From Croceimicrobium sp963974215 (GTDB lineage: Bacteria > Bacteroidota > Bacteroidia > Flavobacteriales > Schleiferiaceae): a DNA stretch of 64,000 bases. Under the pieces are notes generated by a model, which was not told where the DNA came from, ran no database searches, and worked only from the letters and a program-made list of their open reading frames with translations. The stretch is taken from assembly GCA_963974215.1 (NCBI GenBank), contig CAXBBL010000008.1, positions 180,133-244,132 of the forward strand. Direction: 5' to 3'. Shown here one piece after another: positions 17,267 through 25,135 of the stretch. The translations under genes and the position numbers were made by a program. The stretch's first letter is position 1. The number at the start of each line of letters is the position of its first letter.

Positions 17267-19507
17267 ATGACCGACTTTCAATTAGAAGAAGAAAAAAAAG
17301 AAATAGATAAGCGTTTTAAGGCTATCCTAAAAAGCATGAAGGACCGCATGGATGATGAGGACAAGGAACTCATGACCAGGGCCTTTCATCTTGCCAAAGA
17401 TGCACATGCAGAAGTGCGCCGAAAATCGGGAGAACCTTATATCTACCATCCTCTTGCGGTGGCTCAAATTGTGGCAGATGAAATTCGTCTCGGACCAAAA
17501 TCTGTGGCCAGTGCACTTATTCACGATGTGGTGGAAGACAGCGACTATACGCTCGAAGACATTGAAAGAATCTTCGATACCGAAATTGCCAAAATAATTG
17601 ACGGCCTCACTAAGATCAGTAACATCTTCAACCAAGACATTTCTCTGCAAGCCGAGAACTTTCGCAAGATGTTGCTCACCCTCTCCGACGATATAAGGGT
17701 TATTCTAATCAAACTGGCTGATCGCTTGCATAATATGCGCACCATGGATTCCATGCCTGAGCACAAGCAACTGAAAATAGCTTCTGAAACTTTATACCTC
17801 TACGCTCCTCTGGCCCACCGCATTGGGCTTTATAATATTAAAACCGAACTAGAAGATCTCAGTTTGAAATATACCGAACCTGAGGTCTATCGCGATATAA
17901 TCTTAAAACTAAAAAACAGTCAAACGGAAGCTTTGCGCTACCTGAAGAACTTCAGTAATGCCATTAAAAAGCATCTTGACAATGATGGCTTAAAGGTTAG
18001 TATTAAGGAACGTACCAAAAGCATTTACAGCATTCGCAAAAAAATGTTGACCCAAGGGGTTAGTTTCGACGAGGTTTACGACAAATTCGCCATCCGCATA
18101 ATTATTGATTCAGAAAAGGTTTACGAAAAGGCCGATTGCTGGCGGGCTTACTCTGTTGTTACCGAGCACTACCGCCCCAATACCAAGCGCATGCGCGATT
18201 GGATCTCGGCTCCGAAAGCCAATGGCTATGAAAGTCTACACACCACAGTTATGGGTCCGGAAGGACATTGGGTGGAAGTACAAATTCGCAGCCGCCGCAT
18301 GGATGAAGTGGCCGAAAGAGGCTATGCTGCCCACTGGAAATACAAAAGTGATTCGAGTGGACAGAATAAATTAGATGAATGGGTAAATCGCATTCGCGAG
18401 GTTTTAGAAAACAATGAAGGAGATGCCCTTTCTTTTGTGGATGAATTTAAGATGGACCTCATGGCCGATGAGATTTACATCTTTACCCCCAAAGGAGATT
18501 TACGCATTTTACCCACCAACGCAACCCCTCTCGATTTTGCCTTTGGTGTGCATACCGACGTGGGCTTACGCACCCTTGGTGCCAAGGTTAACGGAAGATT
18601 AGTACCCTTGAACTACCGTTTAAAAAGCGGAGATCAGGTGGAGATTATTACCTCCCAAAAACAATCGCCCAAAGAAGACTGGCTTAATTACGTGGTTACC
18701 AGTAAAGCCCGTAATAATATTAAGTCCTCCCTAAAAAGTGAGCGTAAGCAAATTGCCGACGAAGGTAAAGTAACCCTTGAACGCAAGCTGCGCTATATAA
18801 AACTGAAACCCAGCAAAAACTTGCTGCAGGAAATGGTAAAGTATTTCGGTACTAAAACAAGCACCGAGCTTTACTATAAAGTAGGAATGAAGATTATTGA
18901 TAACAGTCAGCTAAAGGAATTTATGCGAGACCAAAATCAAGGATTTTACTCTTATCTGCGGAAGCGAATCATAGGGCGATCTAAGACCGACTTAGATAAT
19001 GCTAAAAAAGAAGAAAGCAAACAAAAGAAAGAAAGCGCTGAGGCAGATCAAATTGTAGTTTTCGGTCCCGACGAACAGAAATTAGATTATAAACCCGCTA
19101 AATGCTGCAACCCTATCCCAGGCGACCAAGTTTTTGGTTTTATTACCGCTACCGACGGCATTAAACTGCACCATAAAAACTGTCCTAACTCCATTTATTT
19201 ACAGTCCAATTTCGCTCCTCGGCTGATGCGTGCTAAATGGGTGAGCAGTAAAAAACGGGAGTATGCTTCAGTATTAGTAATTCGCGGCATTGATACTGTA
19301 GGACTAGTAAATAAAGTTACTCAAATCATTTCCAACGACTTACACGTAAATATCCGTAGTATTAACATTGCAGGAGACGACGGAATATTCGAAGGACTCA
19401 TAACCGTGGTAGTACAAGATAAGATGCACTTAGATAAGGTAATCGTGCAATTACGAAAGATTGAAGGAGTTAGCTCTGTAGAAAGGAGATTTGCTGATAG
19501 AGATTAA
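17267..19507 (+). CDS. rsh: Bifunctional (p)ppGpp synthetase/hydrolase, RelA/SpoT family
   Basis: The 746-residue protein has the full long-RSH layout. The HD hydrolase domain (about 50-200) keeps the motif HDVVEDSDYT at residue 86, which argues for active hydrolysis. The synthetase domain (about 250-370) contains the motifs KANGYESLHTTV and EVQIRSRRMDEVAERG. A TGS domain (about 400-462), a conserved CC motif (residues 613-614, KCCNPIPGD) and a C-terminal ACT domain (about 665-740) follow. It makes and degrades the alarmone in response to amino-acid or other starvation. It heads a plus-strand run with a Fur-family regulator and purA; purA lies in a pathway that (p)ppGpp is known to affect in other bacteria. 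Confidence 0.95.
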   Translation: MTDFQLEEEKKEIDKRFKAILKSMKDRMDDEDKELMTRAFHLAKDAHAEVRRKSGEPYIYHPLAVAQIVADEIRLGPKSVASALIHDVVEDSDYTLEDIERIFDTEIAKIIDGLTKISNIFNQDISLQAENFRKMLLTLSDDIRVILIKLADRLHNMRTMDSMPEHKQLKIASETLYLYAPLAHRIGLYNIKTELEDLSLKYTEPEVYRDIILKLKNSQTEALRYLKNFSNAIKKHLDNDGLKVSIKERTKSIYSIRKKMLTQGVSFDEVYDKFAIRIIIDSEKVYEKADCWRAYSVVTEHYRPNTKRMRDWISAPKANGYESLHTTVMGPEGHWVEVQIRSRRMDEVAERGYAAHWKYKSDSSGQNKLDEWVNRIREVLENNEGDALSFVDEFKMDLMADEIYIFTPKGDLRILPTNATPLDFAFGVHTDVGLRTLGAKVNGRLVPLNYRLKSGDQVEIITSQKQSPKEDWLNYVVTSKARNNIKSSLKSERKQIADEGKVTLERKLRYIKLKPSKNLLQEMVKYFGTKTSTELYYKVGMKIIDNSQLKEFMRDQNQGFYSYLRKRIIGRSKTDLDNAKKEESKQKKESAEADQIVVFGPDEQKLDYKPAKCCNPIPGDQVFGFITATDGIKLHHKNCPNSIYLQSNFAPRLMRAKWVSSKKREYASVLVIRGIDTVGLVNKVTQIISNDLHVNIRSINIAGDDGIFEGLITVVVQDKMHLDKVIVQLRKIEGVSSVERRFADRD

Positions 19508-19508
19508 T

Positions 19509-19516
19509 TACCTTTG
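19509..19516 (+). promoter_or_regulatory. -7 box TACCTTTG upstream of the Fur-family gene
   Basis: TACCTTTG overlaps the 3' end of rsh and lies 18 bases before the ATG at 19535. A TTG 15 bases upstream could serve as the -33 element, slightly closer than usual. It supports the internal start of the fur-family gene at 19535 rather than 19514, and suggests a separate promoter within the rsh-purA run. Confidence 0.5.
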
Positions 19517-19534
19517 CCGTTTTCTTTGCAAAAT

Positions 19535-19990
19535 ATGAATCAGCAAGAATTTCCTACTGTAAAACAAGTATTTACAGAATACCTTGAGAAGAACAAGCAG
19601 CGCAAGACTCCTGAGCGCTACGCTATTCTGCAAGAAATCTATGAAAATGAAGAGCATTTTGACATCGAATCGCTCTACATTCTAATGAAGAATAAGAATT
19701 ACCGCGTTAGTCGCGCTACCCTTTATAATACGATCGAACTCCTACTCGATTCTAAATTAGTTCGCAAACATCAATTTGGGCAAAATCAGGCTTACTACGA
19801 AAAGTCTTTTTACAACAAACAACACGATCACATTATTCTTACCGATACTGGTGAAGTACTAGAGTTTTGTGACCCCCGCTTGCAGCAAATTAAAGATACA
19901 GTAGCCGAGATATTCGGTATTACTATTAACTCCCACTCTCTCTATTTATATGGAACCAGAGAGAATGACCAAGATCAAACGGAGAATTAA
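19535..19990 (+). CDS. Fur-family transcriptional regulator
   Basis: From the Met at 19535 the protein is 151 residues, the usual Fur length; the upstream start at 19514 falls inside a promoter-like box. The N-terminal winged helix contains KTPERYAILQEIY and the recognition segment VSRATLYNTIELL. The C-terminal dimer domain has HDHIILTDTGEVLEF, which holds the regulatory metal ligands. It has only one Cys (FCDP), so the CxxC structural zinc site present in many Fur and PerR proteins is missing. The metal or signal therefore cannot be named. It sits between rsh and purA. Confidence 0.9.
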   Translation: MNQQEFPTVKQVFTEYLEKNKQRKTPERYAILQEIYENEEHFDIESLYILMKNKNYRVSRATLYNTIELLLDSKLVRKHQFGQNQAYYEKSFYNKQHDHIILTDTGEVLEFCDPRLQQIKDTVAEIFGITINSHSLYLYGTRENDQDQTEN

Positions 19991-20014
19991 AATACTTCCA
20001 AACACCAAAATTAC

Positions 20015-21301
20015 ATGAACGTAGATGTGCTTTTAGGCCTCCAATGGGGCGATGAAGGAAAAGGAAAAATTGTTGACGTTTTAACGCGTAAATACGATAT
20101 AATCGCCCGCTTTCAAGGTGGACCCAACGCGGGTCACACCCTTGAATTCGATGGTATTAAACACGTGTTGCATACCATCCCCAGCGGTATTTTTCACCAG
20201 GGAACTAAAAACGTAATTGGTAATGGTGTAGTAATCGACCCCGTTATATTCTCCAAGGAAATTGATAAACTCAAGGATTTCAATTTAAACCTGCAAGAGT
20301 CTTTACTCATCTCCCGTAAGGCCCATTTAATTTTACCTACGCATAGAATTTTAGACGCCGCCTCAGAGGCCGCTAAAGGAAAAGACAAAATAGGTTCCAC
20401 CCTAAAAGGAATCGGACCAACCTATATGGATAAAACTGGGCGTAATGGCCTGCGCGTTGGCGATGTGGAATTGGCAGACTTTAGAGAGCGCTATGATACG
20501 CTAAAAGCGAAGCATGAGCAATTGCTTTCGCATTACGACTACGATTATCAGCAAGATCTTTTGCAAATGGAAGAGGATTGGTTTAAAGCAATTGACCAAT
20601 TAAAAGCCATGAGTCTAATCGACTCCGAACATTACCTAAACTCCGCCTTAAGAGCCGGCAAGAAAATATTAGCTGAAGGAGCACAAGGCTCGCTTTTAGA
20701 TATTGACTTTGGTAGCTATCCTTTCGTTACGTCTAGCACCACTACTTGCGCCGGAAGCTGCACTGGTTTAGGCATTGCTCCAAATCGCATTAATAAAGTA
20801 TTTGGAATTTTTAAAGCTTATTGTACCCGCGTAGGATCGGGCCCCTTCCCAACCGAATTATTTGACTCTACCGGTGAAGAACTTCGCACTAATGGTCACG
20901 AATTTGGCGCTACCACCGGTCGTCCCAGACGTTGCGGTTGGTTAGATATTCCCGCTTTAAAATACGCGGTTGAAATAAACGGCGTTACCAATTTAATAAT
21001 GATGAAGTCTGACGTCTTAAGCGGCTTCGATACCATTAAAATTTGTACCCATTACAACTATCAAGGCGAAATTATTGACCACCTTCCTTATAGCTCCGAA
21101 GATGGACTTATTGAGCCGGTTTACACCGAGATGCCAGGCTGGAAAGAAGATCTTACAAGCTTGGATAGTTACGAGCAAATGCCCGCGACTTTTAAGAACT
21201 ACATCAAATTTGTGGAAGATCAAATTGGTGTCCCTATTAGCATTCTTTCCGTTGGTCCCAATCGTACTCAAACCATTATCCTTGAAGAAGTGGTGGACTA
21301 A
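20015..21301 (+). CDS. purA: Adenylosuccinate synthetase
   Basis: The enzyme joins IMP and aspartate using GTP, the first committed step from IMP to AMP, in the cytoplasm. The N-terminal GTP-binding loop is QWGDEGKGKIVD (residues 10-21) with the catalytic Asp in it and the following GGPNAGHTL. Other family marks are IGPTYMDK, EGAQGSLLDIDFGSYPFVT, and the C-terminal TTGRPRRCGWLD. The length of 428 residues is standard. It follows the Fur-family gene by 24 bases and overlaps the start of the OstA-like gene. Confidence 0.97.
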   Translation: MNVDVLLGLQWGDEGKGKIVDVLTRKYDIIARFQGGPNAGHTLEFDGIKHVLHTIPSGIFHQGTKNVIGNGVVIDPVIFSKEIDKLKDFNLNLQESLLISRKAHLILPTHRILDAASEAAKGKDKIGSTLKGIGPTYMDKTGRNGLRVGDVELADFRERYDTLKAKHEQLLSHYDYDYQQDLLQMEEDWFKAIDQLKAMSLIDSEHYLNSALRAGKKILAEGAQGSLLDIDFGSYPFVTSSTTTCAGSCTGLGIAPNRINKVFGIFKAYCTRVGSGPFPTELFDSTGEELRTNGHEFGATTGRPRRCGWLDIPALKYAVEINGVTNLIMMKSDVLSGFDTIKICTHYNYQGEIIDHLPYSSEDGLIEPVYTEMPGWKEDLTSLDSYEQMPATFKNYIKFVEDQIGVPISILSVGPNRTQTIILEEVVD

Positions 21302-22802
21302 TATTTTTATTATTCTCTTTAGCCTTCTTTTTTCAGTCCCTTTACTGGGGCAGAAAAAAGAGGCGAAGAAGATAAATATCCGTCAGGCAGACAAAGGTTT
21401 TTACACCAAATCAGAAGGTAAGAACCGCCTGATTGGCGATGTTATTTTTGAGCACGAGGGAGCACTTATGTACTGCGATTCGGCTTGGCTCTTTTCCAGC
21501 GAAAACAGAATTCAGGCTTTTCAAAAGGTTCGTATCAATCAAGGGGATACCTTATTTTTAACGGGCGATTATTTAGAGTATTCGGGAGAAACAAAATTGG
21601 CCGTTGTTACTGGCAAGAAGGTTGTTTTACGCGATCCAGAAATGACCCTTTTAACCGATCGCCTAGAGCTAAATCGCGAAACCAACCTAGCCTATTATTA
21701 TACAGGAGGTAAGGTTAGCAACAATGAAAACACCCTAACCAGTAGAAAGGGTTATTACAATAGTAGCAGCAAGCTATTTAGTTTTAAAGATTCGGTTGTA
21801 CTAACCAACCCGCGTTATACCATGTATAGCGATACTCTGGATTATCACAGCGAAAGTCGCATCTCTTATTTTCGCGGACCATCCACAATCATTAGCGATA
21901 GCAGTAAAATTTACTGTGAAAATGGACGCTATAATACTATCGAAAATATCGCCCAGTTTAATAAAAATGCCTTCATTTACGATGGCCCCAAATACCTAAC
22001 GGGCGACAGTTTATACTACGAGAAAAAAGAAGAGTACGGGGAAGCTTTTGGCAATGTATTAATTCACGATACCATCGAAAACTATTTAATTCGCGGCAAT
22101 TACGGAGAGTACTTTGGCCTAGCTGATAGCGCCTATGTTACCAAAGAGCCACTTTACACTATTGTAGATGACGGCGGCGATAGCTTACACGTACACGGCG
22201 ATACGCTCTACTCTTACATAGTTACCGATTCCTTGGGAATGGAAAGCCGACAATTACACATCTTTTACGACGTACGTTTCTTTCGCTCGGATATGCAAGG
22301 TAAATGCGACTCTCTTAGTTACAGCAGCGCCGACTCCACTTTTAGAATGTACCGCGCACCGGTTATTTGGAATGATAGTACCCAAATTACAGGCGATACC
22401 ATTTATATGCTAAACAGCAATAATGAACCCGATACCCTTAAAGTATTGAGCAATGCCTTTATGGTTAGCCAAAGCGACAGCATACGCTACAATCAAATTA
22501 AGGGCAGAAAAATGTTGGGCAAATTCTTAAAGAAAGAGTTGCGACGCGTTTATGTAAATGGTAATGCCCAAACGGTTTATTACCCGAAAGAAGAAGACGG
22601 CACCTATATAGGTATGAACAGGACCCTGAGTAGTAATATTATTATTTACCTTAAAGACAGTGAATTGAAAAAAATCACTGACATTAAAAAATCGGAAGGC
22701 AAAATGCATCCCATGGATCAAATTCCCGAAGACCAAAAAATACTGGAAGGTTTCAATTTGCGTTTCTCAGAAAGACCCAAGTCCCGAAAAGATCTTTATT
22801 AA
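21282..22802 (+). CDS. OstA/LptA-like envelope protein
   Basis: The longest frame begins at 21075 inside purA, but its first 69 codons show no signal peptide. A TTG at 21282 opens a clean one (LKKWWTNIFIILFSLL, read with initiator Met; ends at LLGQ), giving 506 residues and a 20-base overlap with purA. The mature protein repeats short beta motifs of the OstA/LptA type (GDVIFEHEG, TGDYLEYSGE, SDTLDYHSES, TGDSLYYEKK, GDTIYML), as in proteins that bridge or bind lipopolysaccharide between the membranes. It lacks the C-terminal LptD barrel, so it is more like a long periplasmic LptA-type protein. It is followed closely by the CAP-domain gene. Confidence 0.85.
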   Translation: MKKWWTNIFIILFSLLFSVPLLGQKKEAKKINIRQADKGFYTKSEGKNRLIGDVIFEHEGALMYCDSAWLFSSENRIQAFQKVRINQGDTLFLTGDYLEYSGETKLAVVTGKKVVLRDPEMTLLTDRLELNRETNLAYYYTGGKVSNNENTLTSRKGYYNSSSKLFSFKDSVVLTNPRYTMYSDTLDYHSESRISYFRGPSTIISDSSKIYCENGRYNTIENIAQFNKNAFIYDGPKYLTGDSLYYEKKEEYGEAFGNVLIHDTIENYLIRGNYGEYFGLADSAYVTKEPLYTIVDDGGDSLHVHGDTLYSYIVTDSLGMESRQLHIFYDVRFFRSDMQGKCDSLSYSSADSTFRMYRAPVIWNDSTQITGDTIYMLNSNNEPDTLKVLSNAFMVSQSDSIRYNQIKGRKMLGKFLKKELRRVYVNGNAQTVYYPKEEDGTYIGMNRTLSSNIIIYLKDSELKKITDIKKSEGKMHPMDQIPEDQKILEGFNLRFSERPKSRKDLY

Positions 22803-22811
22803 ATCATCATC

Positions 22812-23456
22812 ATGCGAGGCCTCCCCTTTCTCCTATCCTTATTGCTAGTAAACCTTTCGGTAGATGCGCAAGAAGATTGGTTTACGATAGACGCTGAGAA
22901 GTTCTGGCAACTTAAAGAAGTACACGAAAATATTGATCCCAAAAATTTCAATCGTCGGCTCTTAGAAGCAGCCCTTTTTCATGCTGGCAATGAGGCACGA
23001 ATTAAGGAAGGCAAAGAAACTTTGGCTTGGAATCCTATCCTTAATCAAGCCGCTCGGCATCAATCTGAATTAATGGCTCAAACCCAAAAGCTTAGTCATT
23101 CTTGGCGCAAGCCGAGGAATAGCAGAGAGCTGGCCGATCGGGTGCAACTTTTTGAAGGCAACTTTCAAGCCTTAGGGGAAAATATCGCGCAGCTTTACCT
23201 CCTCGATATCCCAGAAAATGAAGAATATTACTATCAATCCGGTATCTTTACCAATAAGCAAGGCCAAAAAATAGAAAACAAAAGTTATAAAAAACTAGCC
23301 CAAGATTGTATTGAGGCCTGGATGAATTCCAAAGGACATCGCGCCAACCTTTTACATTCTTTCCAAGAAATTGGTACTGGGGTTTCCTTTTGGGTAAAAA
23401 ATAAAAAAGGCCCCAATTTTGATATCTATCTAAGCCAAAATTTTGCAACACCATGA
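22812..23456 (+). CDS. Secreted CAP-domain (SCP/PR1-like) protein
   Basis: A signal peptide (MRGLPFLLSLLLVNLSVDAQ) is followed by a CAP fold at about residues 55-212. Its marks are WNPILNQAARHQSELM, LSHSW and GENIAQLY, WMNSKGHRANLLH and the closing ISLSQNF-type strand (IYLSQNFATP). CAP proteins are secreted or periplasmic; bacterial members have no single established activity. Its TGA overlaps the ATG of the next gene by four bases, so the two are translationally coupled. Confidence 0.9.
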   Translation: MRGLPFLLSLLLVNLSVDAQEDWFTIDAEKFWQLKEVHENIDPKNFNRRLLEAALFHAGNEARIKEGKETLAWNPILNQAARHQSELMAQTQKLSHSWRKPRNSRELADRVQLFEGNFQALGENIAQLYLLDIPENEEYYYQSGIFTNKQGQKIENKSYKKLAQDCIEAWMNSKGHRANLLHSFQEIGTGVSFWVKNKKGPNFDIYLSQNFATP

Positions 23457-24667
23457 ATAGAATTTTCACCCTCCTTTTTAGTTTACTTTTTAGCCTCTCC
23501 GCCTTTGCACAAATTAGGTTTATTGAAGTAGAAAATATTGAAGATTATCAAGCGGTGATTAATACCGTACAACAAAGAGACAAGATGATGTTTGTGGCTC
23601 TGCACGATGACGGTGGCGAGTTTCGGAAGATGTTTTTTGATGGCGTATTCTCTGATCCTGCCTTGGTGAAGGCCTCGCAAAACTATACTTGTCTTGCCAT
23701 TGATTTAAATGAAGAAATGGGAGCGCGTTATACCAGTATTTTCGAGCTTACCGAAGCACCTACTTTTTTCCTAATGAATTCCGAAGAGCTCGTACTGAAG
23801 CGTTTATCGGGTTACATAACTGCGGCGGATTTAAGTAAAAACCTCAAAACAACCTTTCAGCAAAAAGGTGAATACGATAGCTTACTAGTTAAGTATAATA
23901 AATACCAATTAAGCGACTCGGAATGGGCTCGCCTCTTAGAAATCTACAGTCTTAATTTCGATTTTAATAAAACCAGCCAGCTCGCCCTCGAATTTCTCAA
24001 CACCAAAAGCGGTAGTCAACTTTTTGCCAAACCTGTGGCACAGGTTTTAGCAAGCTACGGCGTTGACTTTGAAACTACCTACCCCATGTTGGTTTACAAG
24101 AACCAAAGCTCTTTAAAAAGCAGCCTAGGCGATTTCGATTTTAGTAATTTCTTTCAAGCTTGCTATTCTTACAATTTAGATTTAGCTATTGAAAACAAAG
24201 ACAGTGTACTTCTCCAGAAATTCGTAAAGGAGTTTGTAGCGCTTGACCCGGCTGGCAAAAACAGTGCAATAGAATTAAGCTTTGGAACCTATAATATATA
24301 CGGGCTCGAAACTGGTCATTTCGAAACCTGGAAGCAAGGTATTTTGCAATATGGCAAACTCTTGCAGCCAGCAGACAGCGCAGCCGAGTTTATCTTCGAA
24401 GCAGCTTATAATTTAGTAGAGGCGAATAATTCTGATCCTGCCTTAGTCGCCGCCCACGAGGCAGCCAAACTCTCCAACCAAAGATTAGCGAGCTTTAAAA
24501 GTCGCATGTTGGTTGCTTACACGTCCTATCTACTAGAAGATTTTACCGCCGCCAAGGATCAAATTAGTGATGCCGTTAAGATGGCCAAAAGCGCCGATGA
24601 ATTAAGAAATGCGACTAAGCTTCAAGGCTTGGTTGAAGAAGAGCTAAACAAGACTGAGGAAAACTAA
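23453..24667 (+). CDS. Secreted thioredoxin-fold protein without a CxxC site
   Basis: After a signal peptide (residues 1-19) residues about 22-130 show the thioredoxin fold: a strand KMMFVALHDDGG, a helix and CLAIDLN, then LTEAPTFFLMNSE containing the cis-Pro. The position of the usual CxxC is DDGGEF, so the protein cannot be a thiol-disulfide reductase. The remaining 270 residues are helical and resemble degenerate tetratricopeptide repeats. It is translationally coupled to the CAP gene. A chaperone-like or docking role in the periplasm is possible, but I cannot name one. Confidence 0.75.
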   Translation: MNRIFTLLFSLLFSLSAFAQIRFIEVENIEDYQAVINTVQQRDKMMFVALHDDGGEFRKMFFDGVFSDPALVKASQNYTCLAIDLNEEMGARYTSIFELTEAPTFFLMNSEELVLKRLSGYITAADLSKNLKTTFQQKGEYDSLLVKYNKYQLSDSEWARLLEIYSLNFDFNKTSQLALEFLNTKSGSQLFAKPVAQVLASYGVDFETTYPMLVYKNQSSLKSSLGDFDFSNFFQACYSYNLDLAIENKDSVLLQKFVKEFVALDPAGKNSAIELSFGTYNIYGLETGHFETWKQGILQYGKLLQPADSAAEFIFEAAYNLVEANNSDPALVAAHEAAKLSNQRLASFKSRMLVAYTSYLLEDFTAAKDQISDAVKMAKSADELRNATKLQGLVEEELNKTEEN

Positions 24668-24687
24668 ATTCTCCCAGGATTGCTTTG

Positions 24688-24952
24688 AACCAGAGTTCGA
24701 CCTAAAAATTATAGCTTCAGATTTTCAATAAAAGGAAAAGACTAGTCTGGATCGTACAGCTGTAGCGGGCTACAGCAAATGAGCTAGATGCAGGATTTTC
24801 GCTTTTATTGGAAAAGAGTTGTAAGCCTCTTCTAAAAAGCGGTTTTTTGGCGCCTTAGCCGCTCACAATAGCCCGCTATAGCTTTACCGCTTCGGCTTAA
24901 AACCCACTATTTATAAGAGGTCTGAGGCCTTATTTTAGGTCGAACTCAGGTT
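24688..24952 (+). repeat. Palindromic MITE-like repeat, copy C (long form, reference copy)
   Basis: The 265-bp element has terminal inverted repeats of about 30 bases: AACC(A/T)GAGTTCGACC then TAAAAATTATAGCTTCAGA at the left, and TCTGAGGCCTTATTTTAGG then TCGAACTCAGGTT at the right. Inside are a small hairpin (CTGTAGC-gg-GCTACAG), two related modules (AGATTTTCaataaaaggAAAA and GGATTTTCgcttttattggAAAA) and a central region flanked by inverted CCTCTT-TAAAA/TTTATAAGAGG arms. There is no open reading frame of interest. Nothing else lies in 24668-24965. Confidence 0.9.
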
Positions 24953-24965
24953 TTTAACTACCACA

Positions 24966-25007
24966 AAAAAAAGACCGTCACTTTAAAAGAGACGGTCTTT
25001 CTTTTTT
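24966..25007. terminator. Bidirectional intrinsic terminator
   Basis: AAAGACCGTC (24970-24979) pairs with GACGGTCTTT (24991-25000), with A-runs before and T-runs after, so it can work on both strands. It lies 136 bases beyond the stop of the minus-strand LysM gene. A second, smaller inverted repeat GAGTAT-ctaat-ATACTC lies between them at 25051-25067, so the minus-strand transcript may have a structured tail or a separate small RNA here. Confidence 0.85.
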
Positions 25008-25135
25008 GGCTTTAAGTATGATTTACCTGGTTGATTCAACTCATCACCATGAGTATCTAATATACTCTCTTAAATTAAAATATGAGAAACTTAAGTCCTA
25101 AAGATAATTAAAAAAACAAGAAATCAGTACAATTT

